DNA of 64,000 nucleotides from Austropuccinia psidii (GCA_023105745.1 JALGQZ010000002.1:45780497-45844496); one strand, 5' to 3'; counted from the stretch's first letter, positions 20,950 through 31,235 are shown. Program-made: numbers and translations. The notes: generated by a model not told the origin, from the letters alone.

Positions 20950-22330
20950 ATGAAAGACTGTAAAGACCCATCACTTTCATCCAAACTAGATGAAATATGG
21001 AAAAAAGAATATGATGAAGGAATATTCCACCTCCTTGATGGAATCCTCTATCATAGGACTAAAAATACATTTTTTGTGGCTTTAACATATAGAACTCTGA
21101 TAAACACTATACTACAAGAATTTCATGATAGTTTTTCATAGGGACATGTCTCAGAAGACAGGACACTAGAGAGAGTAAAAACCTGCTCCTAATGGCCAAA
21201 TTGGAGAAAATATGTTCCAGAATACTGCCAAACCTGTGACAGATTCCAAAAAGAAAACAGAGACACAGGCAAGAAATTTGGAATGATGATCCAAATCCAA
21301 GAACCAAAATCCCCATGGGAAATAGCTCACATGGATTGGGTAACAGCCTTACCTCCAGGAGGAGACAGAAGCTATAATGCATGCCCAGTATTAGTTGACA
21401 GGTAAAGCAAAACTGCAATACTCTTACCATGTCACAAAGAGGACAAAGCTATGGAGACAGCCATAATGATATGGAATAAATTTATTAGCCATACAGGACT
21501 ATTACAAAATATCATAAGTGACAGAGACCCAAAATTAACCTCGGCATTATGGACAAACCTCCATAACTTGTTTGGAACAAAGTTATCATTCTCCACAGCC
21601 TATCACCCCCAAACTGATGCTCTGGCATAAGGAATGATACAAACCCTAGAAGATATGATAATAAGATTCTGTGCTTATGGTCTAGAATTAAAAGATTCTG
21701 ATGGCTTTACCCATGCTTGGTGTACCTTATTACCAGCCCTTGAGCTGGACTAGAAATAATCAATCCACTCTTCAACTGGAAAAACACCAGCAATGTTAAA
21801 AAATAGGTTTGAATGAAAGACCTCCATATGATACTCTTAAAAAGGACTTAGTGGATATACATCCAACAACAAGTAGCTTCAAAATGATGCTTGAAGAAGA
21901 AAGACATCATGCAAACAGATGTATGCAAGATTCTTGCAAGTATGCAAAAGAAAGATGGGACAAAATTCATGAACCACCTAACTTCAAAATAGTAGACTTG
22001 TTCTTAGTATCAGCTCTTAATTTTAATAATATCAAAGGCCCAAAGAAATTTAAAGATTCCTTTTCAGTACCATTCATGATAAAAGCACTACATGGACCTA
22101 ATCCTGTGCAGCTACAACTCACAGGTGAATTAATGAATGAACATTCAACATCCCTGTAAGCCAGATGGAACCTTATGGCTCAAGTGAAAAAGAGGTATTT
22201 ACCCTAAGAAATAAACCAACACTTGAAATTCCCCCTCTAGAGGAATGCAAAGAAAGGAAAAATGTAAAAGTCCTTAAAGAAAAGAATCTAGAAACAAAAA
22301 ATAAAGAGAATACCTTGTGAGGTATAGAGC
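20950..22330 (+). pseudogene. D1 integrase and chromodomain relic
   Basis: Fragments carry the His pair (EFHDSFS...GHVSEDR), the CDRFQ version of the zinc finger in which the last Cys is lost, and HMDWVTALPPGGDRSYNA. ISDRDPKLTS and [12 protein letters not shown] follow. The tail (21809-22159) has [19 protein letters not shown], and a degraded chromodomain begins VKVLKEKNLETKNKE. Stops replace residues at several places. The catalytic Asp pair is still recognisable, but the Glu of LAERM is lost. Confidence 0.8.
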
Positions 22331-22543
22331 CCCAAATCAAGAATATTAATGCCTACTTGAGGAATATATAGCCATTTCTGATGAGCTACTAAGATGGTTC
22401 AAAAATAAGATAAAACCTGGAGAATAGAAAATTTAAGCATTATTGAGCTTCAAGACAAAGAACATCTAATGAAGAGGTAGGACAGTGGATGATAACCTAA
22501 TTAGCTATATCAGATTTTGGTACATTTTTTTTGTGGTAGGGAA
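22331..22543 (+). other. D1 3' untranslated region and polypurine tract
   Basis: No coding frame. GGTAGGGAA at 22535-22543 directly precedes the 3' LTR and is a degenerate polypurine tract. Confidence 0.6.
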
Positions 22544-23622
22544 TTTGAGCCTTTGAGATATGACCACATATCCAAAAATGTCACAAGAAAACTTTACAAT
22601 AATTATTCTTTTAAAATAATTGTCTTAAAATAAGTGAAAATGCCATAAATAGGCATGCATTCTTAATTAACTTAGATTCCAATTATTAATCATTTGAAAT
22701 AAATTACACCATTAGATTCCCCATGATAAACTACACATATATCATTTTTATGGCATATCTGTAAAATCAATAATTAATGAATAATAAGTAAAAATACCAT
22801 AAAAAATACATCAATTCTTATTTATCTCAGAAGCCAATGAAACAACATTTGAAATAGATTGCCACATGGGATTTTCCATGAAAAACTACACATATGAAAT
22901 CTTTATGTCATATTTGTCAAGTCAATACTTAAGAAAATAACCTGAATATATGCACTTTTATGGTCAGTGCATATATTCATGGTTTCTAGCTCATATATTT
23001 TAAAATGCACATGAGAAATATTTAATCTAAAAGCAAAGATCCAACATAATTACTTCAAGAATAAATATATAAAATTTACTTTACAAGCTATAAACAAGGT
23101 TATAACTTGTGAGGGTTTGTTCAATAAAATTGCTATAGCTGTTGACCACTTTGTTTTGAAGTTAGTCCAAGAATGAAGAAAAGTAGATATTCAGGCTCCA
23201 CTATATTATATGTGAATAATGACGTATTTTTTTCATTATATTCAAGTTACAATCCCTTGAGCTCATGGCTTAAAGTTTAAAATAGTGAATTTTGACAGAA
23301 AAGATGAGTAACAAGAAAAATAATCAAAAATAGAATTTTTGATTATTTAATGAAATTCTCTTCAACTTTTGATCATTACATGTTAAGCTATCATGATAAA
23401 CTCTCTAATTGGCTGTAACGTTTATAACTTGAAAGTTATTAATGATCAAAGTTTAAGCTTGAAATTGATAATTTATGATCACTCACTGTAATCTTTTTTG
23501 AGTTTTATAGCTATATAAGTAATAAAACTGGTGAATACTATTAGTTCATGATTAAGACTAATAAATTCCACAGCTTCTAGGATTCTTCCAAGCCTATGAT
23601 GTCATCAAACTTACAGTTATAG
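22544..23622 (+). mobile_element. D1 3' LTR, first part (split by C2)
   Basis: Begins TTTGAGCCTTTGAGATATGA, a mutated form of the D start seen at 36641. It runs to ttatag, where element C2 is inserted, and resumes at 33638. Total length without C2 is about 1.92 kb, about 185 bp longer than D3 because of an internal duplication. Confidence 0.9.
22639..22940 (+). repeat. Tandem duplication (about 150 bp) in D1 3' LTR
   Basis: Two successive stretches share the order: ccataaa, a cattctta-type word, gaaataaattacac/gaaatagattgccac, gataaactacacatat/gaaaaactacacatat, and a tatctgt/tatttgt word. D3 has a single copy at the matching place (36740-36890). It lies in U3. Confidence 0.55.
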
Positions 23623-24065
23623 TGTGATCCTTAGAGGTATTTTCATATACCCAAAAGACCACAAATAATAAAATAGATTTGTTTATATTGTCAAAATATA
23701 AATAAAATATAAATATAAATTTATCTATGAAAATGAACATTTAATTATAATTTAAAATTAAGATTACTTTGAATTGTAAATTTGTGAAAACACATTTTTA
23801 CTTAAAAAAAATGAGTAAAAATGAATTTTCACCAAAAATACCAAAATCAAAATATTTTTTGAAAAACATTAGATAAGAATTATCAGAACTTTGTATCCTA
23901 CAAATAAAGTTATGAAAATTGTTCTACCATTGGACTCCTCATAAAAAATAAGGTGGGGTCACCTCTGGGTAAAATTTCTGTAACTCAACTCTAAATAAGC
24001 TTAAATTAAGTTCTTAGTATTTTCTGTACAAAAGTTGGAAATCCTCAAAACCTTAATTTAATTCA

Positions 24066-24079
24066 CACCACATGTGGTG
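24066..24079. promoter_or_regulatory. Perfect palindrome in C2 5' LTR
   Basis: CACCACATGTGGTG, as in C1 and both C3 LTRs. In the C2 3' LTR the site is mutated (cacatcacatgtggtt). Confidence 0.4.
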
Positions 24080-24337
24080 TTAAACATCAATCTTTGTGTT
24101 AAAATTGAGGTGTTTTGTGTAGCTCAGAAGTTATGAAGAATTGAAGTATTTTCAATTGAAATGTCAAAATGTGCGCGTGTATTACATAAGTCAACTTTAG
24201 TTTACATATGAGGTGTCAATTATTACAGTAATTGTATTGAAAAACCCAATTGAATTACTTATTTAAATTACAAGTATAATATATGATGAGGAATTAAAGG
24301 AAAAATAAATTGGAAAGATTAATTTGGGGGGGAAGGA

Positions 24338-24532
24338 ATGTTAGCTCTAAGGGGGAACCAGACCTTCAAAGTCCTTTCTGACAGGCATAAGATGGCAAAA
24401 TCAATGCAAAATTTCATCACTTTTACCCTGGCATTAAGTCACAGGGTCTGTGACTCAATTGATGATGAGGCTTTGATACCAACAAGGGAAGTTTTAACTG
24501 TTGCCAAGAGGGCAAACCTACCCTTAAGCTAA
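24338..24532 (+). CDS. C2 LTR sense ORF (64 codons)
   Basis: Uninterrupted here: MLALRGNQTFKVLSDRHK, then FITFTLALSHRVCDSIDDE, then LIPTREVLTVAKRANLPLS and a stop. The same frame with the same terminal stop is seen in C1 and in the C3 3' LTR. It lies in the less AT-rich middle of the LTR. Function unknown; it could be a fossil of captured sequence or an upstream ORF of the element transcript. Confidence 0.35.
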   Translation: MLALRGNQTFKVLSDRHKMAKSMQNFITFTLALSHRVCDSIDDEALIPTREVLTVAKRANLPLS

Positions 24533-24653
24533 GACAACCTTATTAAAAGAAATTTCAACTGGCTTCTACGCCTCTTACACACATTATGACGTGTTTTGAA
24601 GGCTCTAGACCAGGTATTACTATGGTAATGGCTGATTTAAGGGTCTAAAATGG

Positions 24654-25025
24654 CTAAAACCAGCCTTTTTTTGGTCTAAACCAGAGTTCAATGATGCCAT
24701 AATTGGCTTTTCTGTTTTCAGAGTGTTTTCCACGACTCACAAGAGTAAACTTTACTTTTGGAGTAAGAAAATTGATGGCTATAAAAGAATTCCTTCTTTG
24801 CTGCACTTTTCTCTTCATGTTAAAATCTTTTCCTTTTAGAATTAGCTTAAACACTGTTAAACCAATTGATAAAAGATTAGAAACACCTTCTTTTAATAAT
24901 TTTAAACCTTTTAGCTTTGTGAAAAAATCATTATAGTCACTTTTTGTAATTCTTATATTCATTTTTACCCTTGAACCACCCCATAAGTTAATCAAAGCAT
25001 CTTTCATCACTGTAAGCTTTGTCAA
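24654..25025 (-). CDS. C2 LTR antisense ORF (about 123 codons, open)
   Basis: Open on the strand opposite to the element. It reads LTKLTVMKDALINLWGGSR, SDYNDFFTKLKGLK, IGLTVFKLILKGKDFNMKR, NSFIAINFLTPKVKFTLVSR and ANYGIIELWFRPKKGWF. Rich in Lys/Arg. In C1 and C3 the frame starts at ATG (MPKSDQ...), which in this copy is lost, so a start is uncertain. It is shared by all five C LTRs in varied states of decay. I recognise no domain. Confidence 0.4.
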   Translation of the reverse strand: MTKLTVMKDALINLWGGSRVKMNIRITKSDYNDFFTKLKGLKLLKEGVSNLLSIGLTVFKLILKGKDFNMKRKVQQRRNSFIAINFLTPKVKFTLVSRGKHSENRKANYGIIELWFRPKKGWF

Positions 25026-25390
25026 TTTGTTTACAAATTCACTCTGGTCACTTTTGGCTGTGTTTCATTTTTAATAATATTTTAGAAGACTTTGTTCTTT
25101 AATTAATTTCTTGCAGTTCTTTGCTCAATCAATACCAATTGAAATTTCTTTTGTAGCCTTGAATATCTCTTGTAGAGTATTTTTGGATAAATGTTTATTG
25201 TTGGTAAAACAATAAATCTTTATAATATTATTGTGTCATTCTTATAAAGTTCAAAACAATAAATTTGGCGTGTTTTCTCTTAAACATTCTATTTCATACT
25301 ATTTTTAATCAAATTTTTGGCTTATACAAATTTTGAGGACAGGAAAAGTACTTGATTTCCAATCAAAGTTTCATATCCACACCTGGAATT

Positions 25391-25406
25391 TGTGGGCCCA
25401 GCCATG
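25391..25406 (+). other. C2 tRNA primer-binding site
   Basis: TGTGGGCCCAGCCATG, with two changes from the C3 version TGGGGGCTCAGCCATG. Confidence 0.65.
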
Positions 25407-25610
25407 ATATTTTACCTGTGAAATAATCATTACTCTTTTTAAATATTTTTTTTGTATATTGAAAATCTTAAAAACATATAAAGAATACTTATAACTCAAA
25501 AAATACATGAAAAATAGAAGATTTCATATTATAAGTGAGGCTTTCTTTTTCATTTCTCTTTTGAAAAAATCTTTTTTTACTTAATAAATTGGCTTTTTCA
25601 TTTATTTGAG

Positions 25611-25807
25611 TGTCTGACAACGTGGTAAGACAAGAAAATATTGAAACAGCATCAACAGTAACCAGAATTATTCCTGCAAGTACTGTTAATTCTGACCATA
25701 ATAGTACATTATTATAGCTCAGAATAATCAATCAGAGCCAATTTCTTCTGAATTGATTAACTTGGATATAAGTAATACTCTCCAGAAAGCAAAAGATTTG
25801 GCCAATA
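25611..25807 (+). CDS. C2 upstream exon of the spliced Y frame
   Basis: Follows TTTATTTGAG|TGTCTGAC and reads VSDNVVRQENIETASTVTRI and IPASTVNSDHN. After a one-base deletion relative to C3 it continues ISSELINLDISNTLQKAKDL. Ends in A|GTAAGT at 25808, phase 1. The C3 copy of this exon is open throughout. Confidence 0.5.
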
Positions 25808-25870
25808 GTAAGTTTTTGACATAAAATTACTATTTCTAAGCTTTTTAATCATAAATATGCCTTCAACCAG
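25808..25870 (+). other. Putative 63-bp intron containing the C2 gag start codon
   Basis: GTAAGT donor and ATGCCTTCAACCAG acceptor. The gag ATG at 25857 is 14 bases from the end. Splicing joins the upstream exon to the QEPSITPQAAPKKVIDII frame (Y); retention leaves the gag start MPSTRSGA (X). Confidence 0.55.
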
Positions 25871-26516
25871 ATCAGGAGCCATCTATAACCCCTCAAGCAG
25901 CTCCCAAAAAGGTCATAGACATTATCATGACAGAAGCCAATCATTTAAAGAAGGACAAGGGTCAGTGGATGACTCCCAGAGTAAAAAATTAATTCATTCT
26001 GAAGCTTATAATACTTTTTTACCTTCAAACAGAGCTTACATCGCCACAAGAAGCCTCCGTGGACATATACAAAGCCAGCCAGAAGGCCTAAAACAATGCA
26101 TTTCAGCACAAAGAGTACCAGATCCTTGCAGATCTGTGGAAAAACTGCATGAATTCTTACCTGACTGTGAGAATATTCCTGGGCCATCCCAACACTTGAA
26201 AGTTACTCAATGGATGGAATCCATTGTAGGAAAAGAAAAACATGATGCTTTTGACAGCAGAATGGAGGAAAAACAACCCTCCACCACACAAGCAAGTGCC
26301 AAAGACAGCCCCAGTAGCCAGCAGCACTCCAACATGAAAAAGCAGCCACAAGCTCAGAAAAAAGGCAAAGGCAAGGCACCAGCCACAAACCCTTACAGCC
26401 AGGGTTACAGAATCCCAAAGATTCAGCAGGATGCCATGGAAAATGTACTTCAGATGACCAGAACAATGATGGAATTACAGAAAAAGGAGGAAGCCATATT
26501 AAAGTATCAGAAATGA
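25857..26516 (+). CDS. C2 gag N-terminus (X) running into frame Y (219 codons)
   Basis: Opens MPSTRSGAIYNPSSSSQKG in frame X. Through an indel near residue 160 it ends in frame Y: KKGKGKAPATNPYSQGYRIP, then DAMENVLQMTRTMMEL and QK. The alternative frame over the first part reads the Y protein LADLWKNCMNSYLTVRIFLG and NGWNPL. The alternative over the last part reads X (KPLQPGLQNPKDSAGCHGKC) and continues into gag. So the two frames are both open, with few stops, across about 650 bases. The TGA at 26514 overlaps an ATG at 26513 that starts gag proper. Confidence 0.6.
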   Translation: MPSTRSGAIYNPSSSSQKGHRHYHDRSQSFKEGQGSVDDSQSKKLIHSEAYNTFLPSNRAYIATRSLRGHIQSQPEGLKQCISAQRVPDPCRSVEKLHEFLPDCENIPGPSQHLKVTQWMESIVGKEKHDAFDSRMEEKQPSTTQASAKDSPSSQQHSNMKKQPQAQKKGKGKAPATNPYSQGYRIPKIQQDAMENVLQMTRTMMELQKKEEAILKYQK

Positions 26517-28109
26517 CTTCTGACATTTTTCATGCTATCCCAGAGTTGTATGAAGCTATAAATGATGTAAAAAGTAATATTTCTCATAAAGATTCATAAC
26601 TTTTTAACAATCTTAAGACAATTAACTTAAGTCTGAGCCAAATAAATGAGACACTTGTGTGTTTTGAAAAAGTCTTAAGAACAATCAAAACTTCCAATAA
26701 TGACGAATTTGGGAATAAGTTAAATGAAAAATCCACCATTATTAAAGAATTGACCAAAAAATATTTTAACTTCAATATTGAAGATATAATTGAAACAAGA
26801 AAAACAAGCCATAGGTACTATTCAAGAGGAGAATGAAAATGTTCTTGATAATATTTTGAAATCATTTACTGAAGTAAAGGCATATGTAGTTGCCTTGAAA
26901 AAGTGTTTTGACACCTCAAAAGAGGAAATATCAAAATTTACAATGAAGTTTGATCAAATCACTTCTGATAATACTAGACAAACAGAACTATGGCAAGAAT
27001 TAACACAAACAGAGGACAATAATAAAACTAATTTAATGAATTCAATAAAAAGTTGACAATATCAATTCAGAAATTCCCAAAGGTGTAACAACAATAAAAT
27101 GAATGATATTGAACAATTACTTCACACCTTACCAAGAATGTCTACACCTTTGAATCAGAATGAGGGCACAGTAATTCCAAAGAAACAAGTACTTAAGGCT
27201 GAAAATTCACAATTAAAAAGTGAACCTTCCAGCTCTTCTCATACCTTGGGACCATCAATGGGCCAAGCACTCTTGAAAGAATACCAAAACTTAAAGAATG
27301 GATTCATTTAAGTGGGGGAGGAGAATATGACCATATGGAACTCACCAGAGGTGTTGAAAGTATTAAAGAAGATTTTGAATTACCAGAAAATTTGGTAACA
27401 GCAAGATTTAACACCTTGTTTAGCAATCAGCCCACAGATGGTATATCAAATTAAGATAAGCACATGGACACCAAATTTGGACTTGGTGGAAAATCCATAT
27501 TATCAACAAATGGGCCAATGATTCTTGGAGATTTAAATTTGAAACAGCCTTTGAATATGCCAAATTTAATGCTGATAATAACATAGCTTTACCATGGCTT
27601 GGCCAACAAAAAGACAGATTAACAACATTATATCCTGAAATGTCAGAATTTATTATTCACAGAAAGATTCTAAGACAATGTGGAGGTGACTTAGAGCATT
27701 CTGTCAAAAGAAGCACTACTGAACAATCTTCAGCAGAGGAGATTATCAATATATTAGAAGAAGTAACCACTGAAACCAGAATTGGTTCTAGTAGGGTGAA
27801 TCTCAAAACAAGCTTTAATACACCTTGGAAAGATTATGTTGACAAAAATCCCAAAGAAAATTCCAATAATGTGAATATAAATCTGCAGATATAATCAGGA
27901 AGTGCCATATTTGACAAAGCACCACAGATTTAGCTAGTTCATGTCCCAGGAAGGGAAAAATCAATGAAACTAACATTGAAAAAGAACCTGATGTTGAAAA
28001 AGATGATGATGTAGAAAATTCAGATTATAAATCATCAATATTTTCTGAATCTTCAAAAGATATAGAAAATATCAATTCCACTTTTTAAATCATTGAATCT
28101 TATTCCCAC
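26513..28109 (+). pseudogene. C2 gag: helical region, capsid and damaged zinc knuckle
   Basis: From the ATGA overlap the frame reads MTSDIFHAIPELYEAINDVK. Pieces at 26790-27056 and 27099-27311 are helical and then give the spacer PRMSTPLNQNEG. 27640-27894 is the end of capsid (HRKILRQCGGDLEHSVKRS). The zinc knuckle at about 27901-27945 reads CHI-stop-QSTTDLASSC. Against C3 (CNICQRTTHLANTC) the second Cys is a stop and the His is Asp. The RNA-binding finger is therefore destroyed. Confidence 0.8.
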
Positions 28110-28442
28110 TTGCCACAATTAAGAGCTTGTCAACTTGATTTGTCCAAAATTCAAGATGCACAACTTATGAAGACCCAACCAAATAGGGGACAAGGTTATA
28201 CAGCTGGTAACTCCTGTATAGAAGAGGTGGTAATTGACAACAAACCAACTAAATGTTTACTTGACACAGGACCGTTCTGCTCTTCTGTTGGAAAATCATT
28301 TCTTAAGACTTGTGTATCAAATTTTGAAGATCAATTATTTCCAATTGATGGCATAGAATCTGATAGTGCAAGTAGTCCAATGAAAGCATTAGGCATATTT
28401 GAGACTACTGTCATATTTCCACACATAAATGGAAATCCATGA
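28110..28442 (+). pseudogene. C2 aspartic protease (110 codons)
   Basis: Contains NRGQGYTAGNSCIEEVVIDN, then CLLDTGPFCSSVGKSFLKTC with the DTG active site intact, then DQLFPIDGIESDSAS. It ends at a stop where the second half of protease (a damaged LG.DY segment near 28490) should continue. Retropepsins act as dimers to process Gag-Pol. The unit lies between gag and RT as in the other elements. Confidence 0.8.
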
Positions 28443-29143
28443 ATTACCGTTGAATTTGTTTTTATGGAAAATTTCTCTAGTACCCATTTCATTTTGTAAA
28501 ATGACTATGTAATCATTTATGGCATAGACTTAAATAACAACAAGTACAGATAATCTACTATTGGAGACAATAAGCATCAAAAATTTTCCTTTTTAACATT
28601 CAAAAGACAAATTACAGTGAGAAAAGTATCACCAGTAAAATTAGAGCTAGAGAAATTCAAATCTTAACAGTTAAATGAAGCTGAAATAAGCCTTCATCTG
28701 CCTGATAAACAGGAAAGTGAACTTTCTGCCCTTTTATATGACCACAAAGAAGAATTTGCATCAGAAAAAGAACCTTTGGGGGCAATTATTGGTCATGAAG
28801 TTGACATCATCCTTAATATTGAAAGACCCTATCCCCCACTATCAAGAGGACCTGCATATCCAGCAAGTCCTAAATCAAGAGAAGCTCTGGAAATCCATAT
28901 TAAAGAACTTCTAGATCTTGGTGTAATAAGGCAGGTTGGGCATAATGAGAAAGTAGAAATAACTACACCAGTCATAGTGGTATGGCATATTGGAAAATCT
29001 AGAATGGCTGGGGACTTTAGAGCTCTGAACACTTGCACTGATCCAGAAAGGTACCCAATACCAAAACTCAAATTTCCCTTACCCAGATATCTCAAGAAGT
29101 GTATATAAGCACTATGGATGCCCTTAAATGATTTCACCAGAAT
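28443..29143 (+). pseudogene. C2 PR-RT linker and RT fingers, frameshifted
   Basis: The frame 28776-29108 reads GAIIGHEVDIILNIERPYPP, LSRGPAYPASPKSREALEIH, EKVEITTPVIVVWH and [20 protein letters not shown]. It shifts before the segment MDALKGFHQNV, where this copy has MDALK-stop. A parallel frame upstream carries the linker. These are the N-terminal RT segments. Confidence 0.8.
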
Positions 29144-30121
29144 GTGGTGACACCAAGAGCAAGAAAATTGTTGAGAATTATTGTTCATTGTGTAGTATAT
29201 GAATATTTTAGGATGCCTTTTGGTATCAAGAATTCACCTTTACACTTCCAAAGAATGACGAATAAAATCTTCCCTGAAGACCTTTCAGAAGGATGGCTAA
29301 TCATTTACATTGATAGCATTCATGTCTGTTCCAAGACTTGGAAAGAACATATATACAGATTACCCAGAGTTTTGACCAAAATCCAATCTGTAAACATGAA
29401 AATTCCTTTGAAGAAGGGTCATTTTGGATTCAAAGAACTCAAAGAACTGGGACATGTAGTATCTGGTTTATCCCTTGGAATTGACGAAATAAAAGTTGCA
29501 GCAGTACTACTGAAGCCTATGCCTCAAAACAAAAAAGAAAATCAGTCATTTTTGGGGTTTGCAGGATACTACATAAAGAATATTAAAGATTTTGCATCCA
29601 TAGCAAGACCTCTGTATAGATTGTGTGATAAGGACACAGTGTTCAAAATGACTGTTGACAGAGTCAAAGCCTTTGAATCTTTAAGACAAGCTTTAACCAC
29701 CGCTCCACTCTTACTGATTCCAGACTTTAGGCTGTGTTTTAAGATTTATATTGATGCATCAGGAGATGGGCTTGGTGCTGAACTTCATCAAGTCCAGATT
29801 ATCAATGAGAAACTTGTGGAAGGACCCATATGCTTCATATCCAGGAAAATCAAACCAACTGAAGCCAGATATGGGGCAAGTCAAATGGAGTGTTTATGCC
29901 TTTTCTGGGCCTTGGAGAAATTAAATTACTTCCTGGAAGGATGTTATTTTGAAGTGATAACAGATTGTACCACTGTTAAGTCACTTTTTAACATGAAGAC
30001 ACTTAACAGACGTATGCTCAGATGGCAAATAGCCATACAAGAGTATAGGGGCAATATGACTATTGTTCACAAAGATGGGAATATTCAGAAAATTGCAGGT
30101 GTACTGAGCAGATGGCCATAA
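29144..30121 (+). pseudogene. C2 RT palm/thumb and RNase H (325 codons)
   Basis: One open frame. The RT palm has [18 protein letters not shown] and a damaged catalytic box YIDS at 29306-29317 (YIDD in C3), so polymerase activity is lost. The thumb ([20 protein letters not shown]) follows. RNase H starts [20 protein letters not shown], with [20 protein letters not shown] and a changed IAGVLSRWP in place of NADGLSRWP. The His/Asp-rich terminal motif of RNase H is thus also altered. Ends in a stop before integrase. Confidence 0.88.
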
Positions 30122-30226
30122 CCAAATAATATTGATAATCCTGCTTATGTTCCAGAAGAAGCTTTCCCACAGATCTCAATAGAAGGAATCAGTGTTACAG
30201 ATCTGAACACCACTTTCTTTGAAGAA

Positions 30227-31235
30227 GTGAGAAACAGTCATACTAAGGATAAGAATTGTAGCATTTTATTCCGATTACTTACTAAAGACTGTAAATACAA
30301 CTCCTTGATACATGCATTAGATGAAATATGGAAAAAGGCATATGATGAAGGAAGATTCCACTTACTGGATGGTATAATTTACCACATAACTAAGCATACA
30401 TGTGTCATGATAGTTGTTGAAAGGTCCTTAATTAATTATGTGCTGAAAGAATTCCATTACAGCCCCTTCTCAGTACATATTTCTTATGACAGAACAAGAG
30501 AAAAGATAAAGACCTTTATATGGTGGCCAATGTGGAAGAAGGATGTTGCAGAGTATGGAAAAACCTGTAACAGATGTTAAAAGGAAAATATATCCACTGG
30601 AAAAAGACTTGTAAACATGATCAAGAGCCAAGCACCCAGAAGACCTTGGGAAATTTTCCATATGGATTGGGTAACTGGCCTACCACCAGGGGGTGATAGA
30701 AGTTATAATGCTTTCCTAGTGATTGCTGAGGGATTTAGTAAGACTCCAATCTTTCTACCATGTCACAAAGATGATACAGCCATGGATACATCTCTTCTAA
30801 TATGGAATAGAGTAGTATCATGTACTGGCATATTCACAAACATCATTAGTCAGAGAGATCCCAGATTTATCTCAGAACTATGGAAAAATCTTCACCAACT
30901 ATTTGGAACAAAGTTATCCTTCTCTATAGCCTACCACCCACAAACTGATGGTCTGGCTGAAAGAATGATCCAAACCATGGAGGACATGGTAAGAATGGGT
31001 GTATGGACTTGAACTGAAGGATTGTGATGTATTTACCCATTATTGGTGTACTGCTTTACCCGCACTAGAATTGGAATATAAGACATCCATTCATGCTGGT
31101 ACCAATGAAACTCCTGCTATTCTAGAGAAAGGATGGAATCCCAAATTACCTCAGGATTCCCTGAGGAAAGATTTGGTTGAGTTACAGCCCACAGCATGTA
31201 GTAAGGTGCATGGAGAACTCATTTGCATATGCTAA
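30227..31235 (+). pseudogene. C2 integrase, three frames
   Basis: 30227-30580 holds the zinc domain, with two His (EFHYSPFSVH) and TCNRC. 30617-31012 holds the core: FHMDWVTGLPPGGDRSYNAF has the first Asp. The second site reads ISQRDPRF, where other copies have SDRDPKF, so Gln replaces one Asp next to the conserved one. LAERMIQ carries the Glu. 30999-31235 is the C-terminal part. Frame breaks at 30580 and about 31005 prevent translation as one protein. Confidence 0.85.

Larger units (their letters stand above)
23623..25388 (+). mobile_element. C2 5' LTR, family C (1766 bp)
   Basis: Starts TGTGATCCTTAGAGGTATTT and ends at 25388, two bases before a primer-binding site. The left target duplication tatag is at 23618-23622 and matches 33633-33637 after the 3' LTR, so C2 (23623-33632, 10.0 kb) is structurally complete. 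Confidence 0.95.

Noticed and set aside
24703..24936. Plus-strand 77-codon ORF in the C2 LTR, with a similar one at 11168-11401 on minus in C1
   Set aside because: It is the exact opposite strand of the more protein-like antisense frame and is rich in Phe, Leu and Ser, so I treat it as its shadow.
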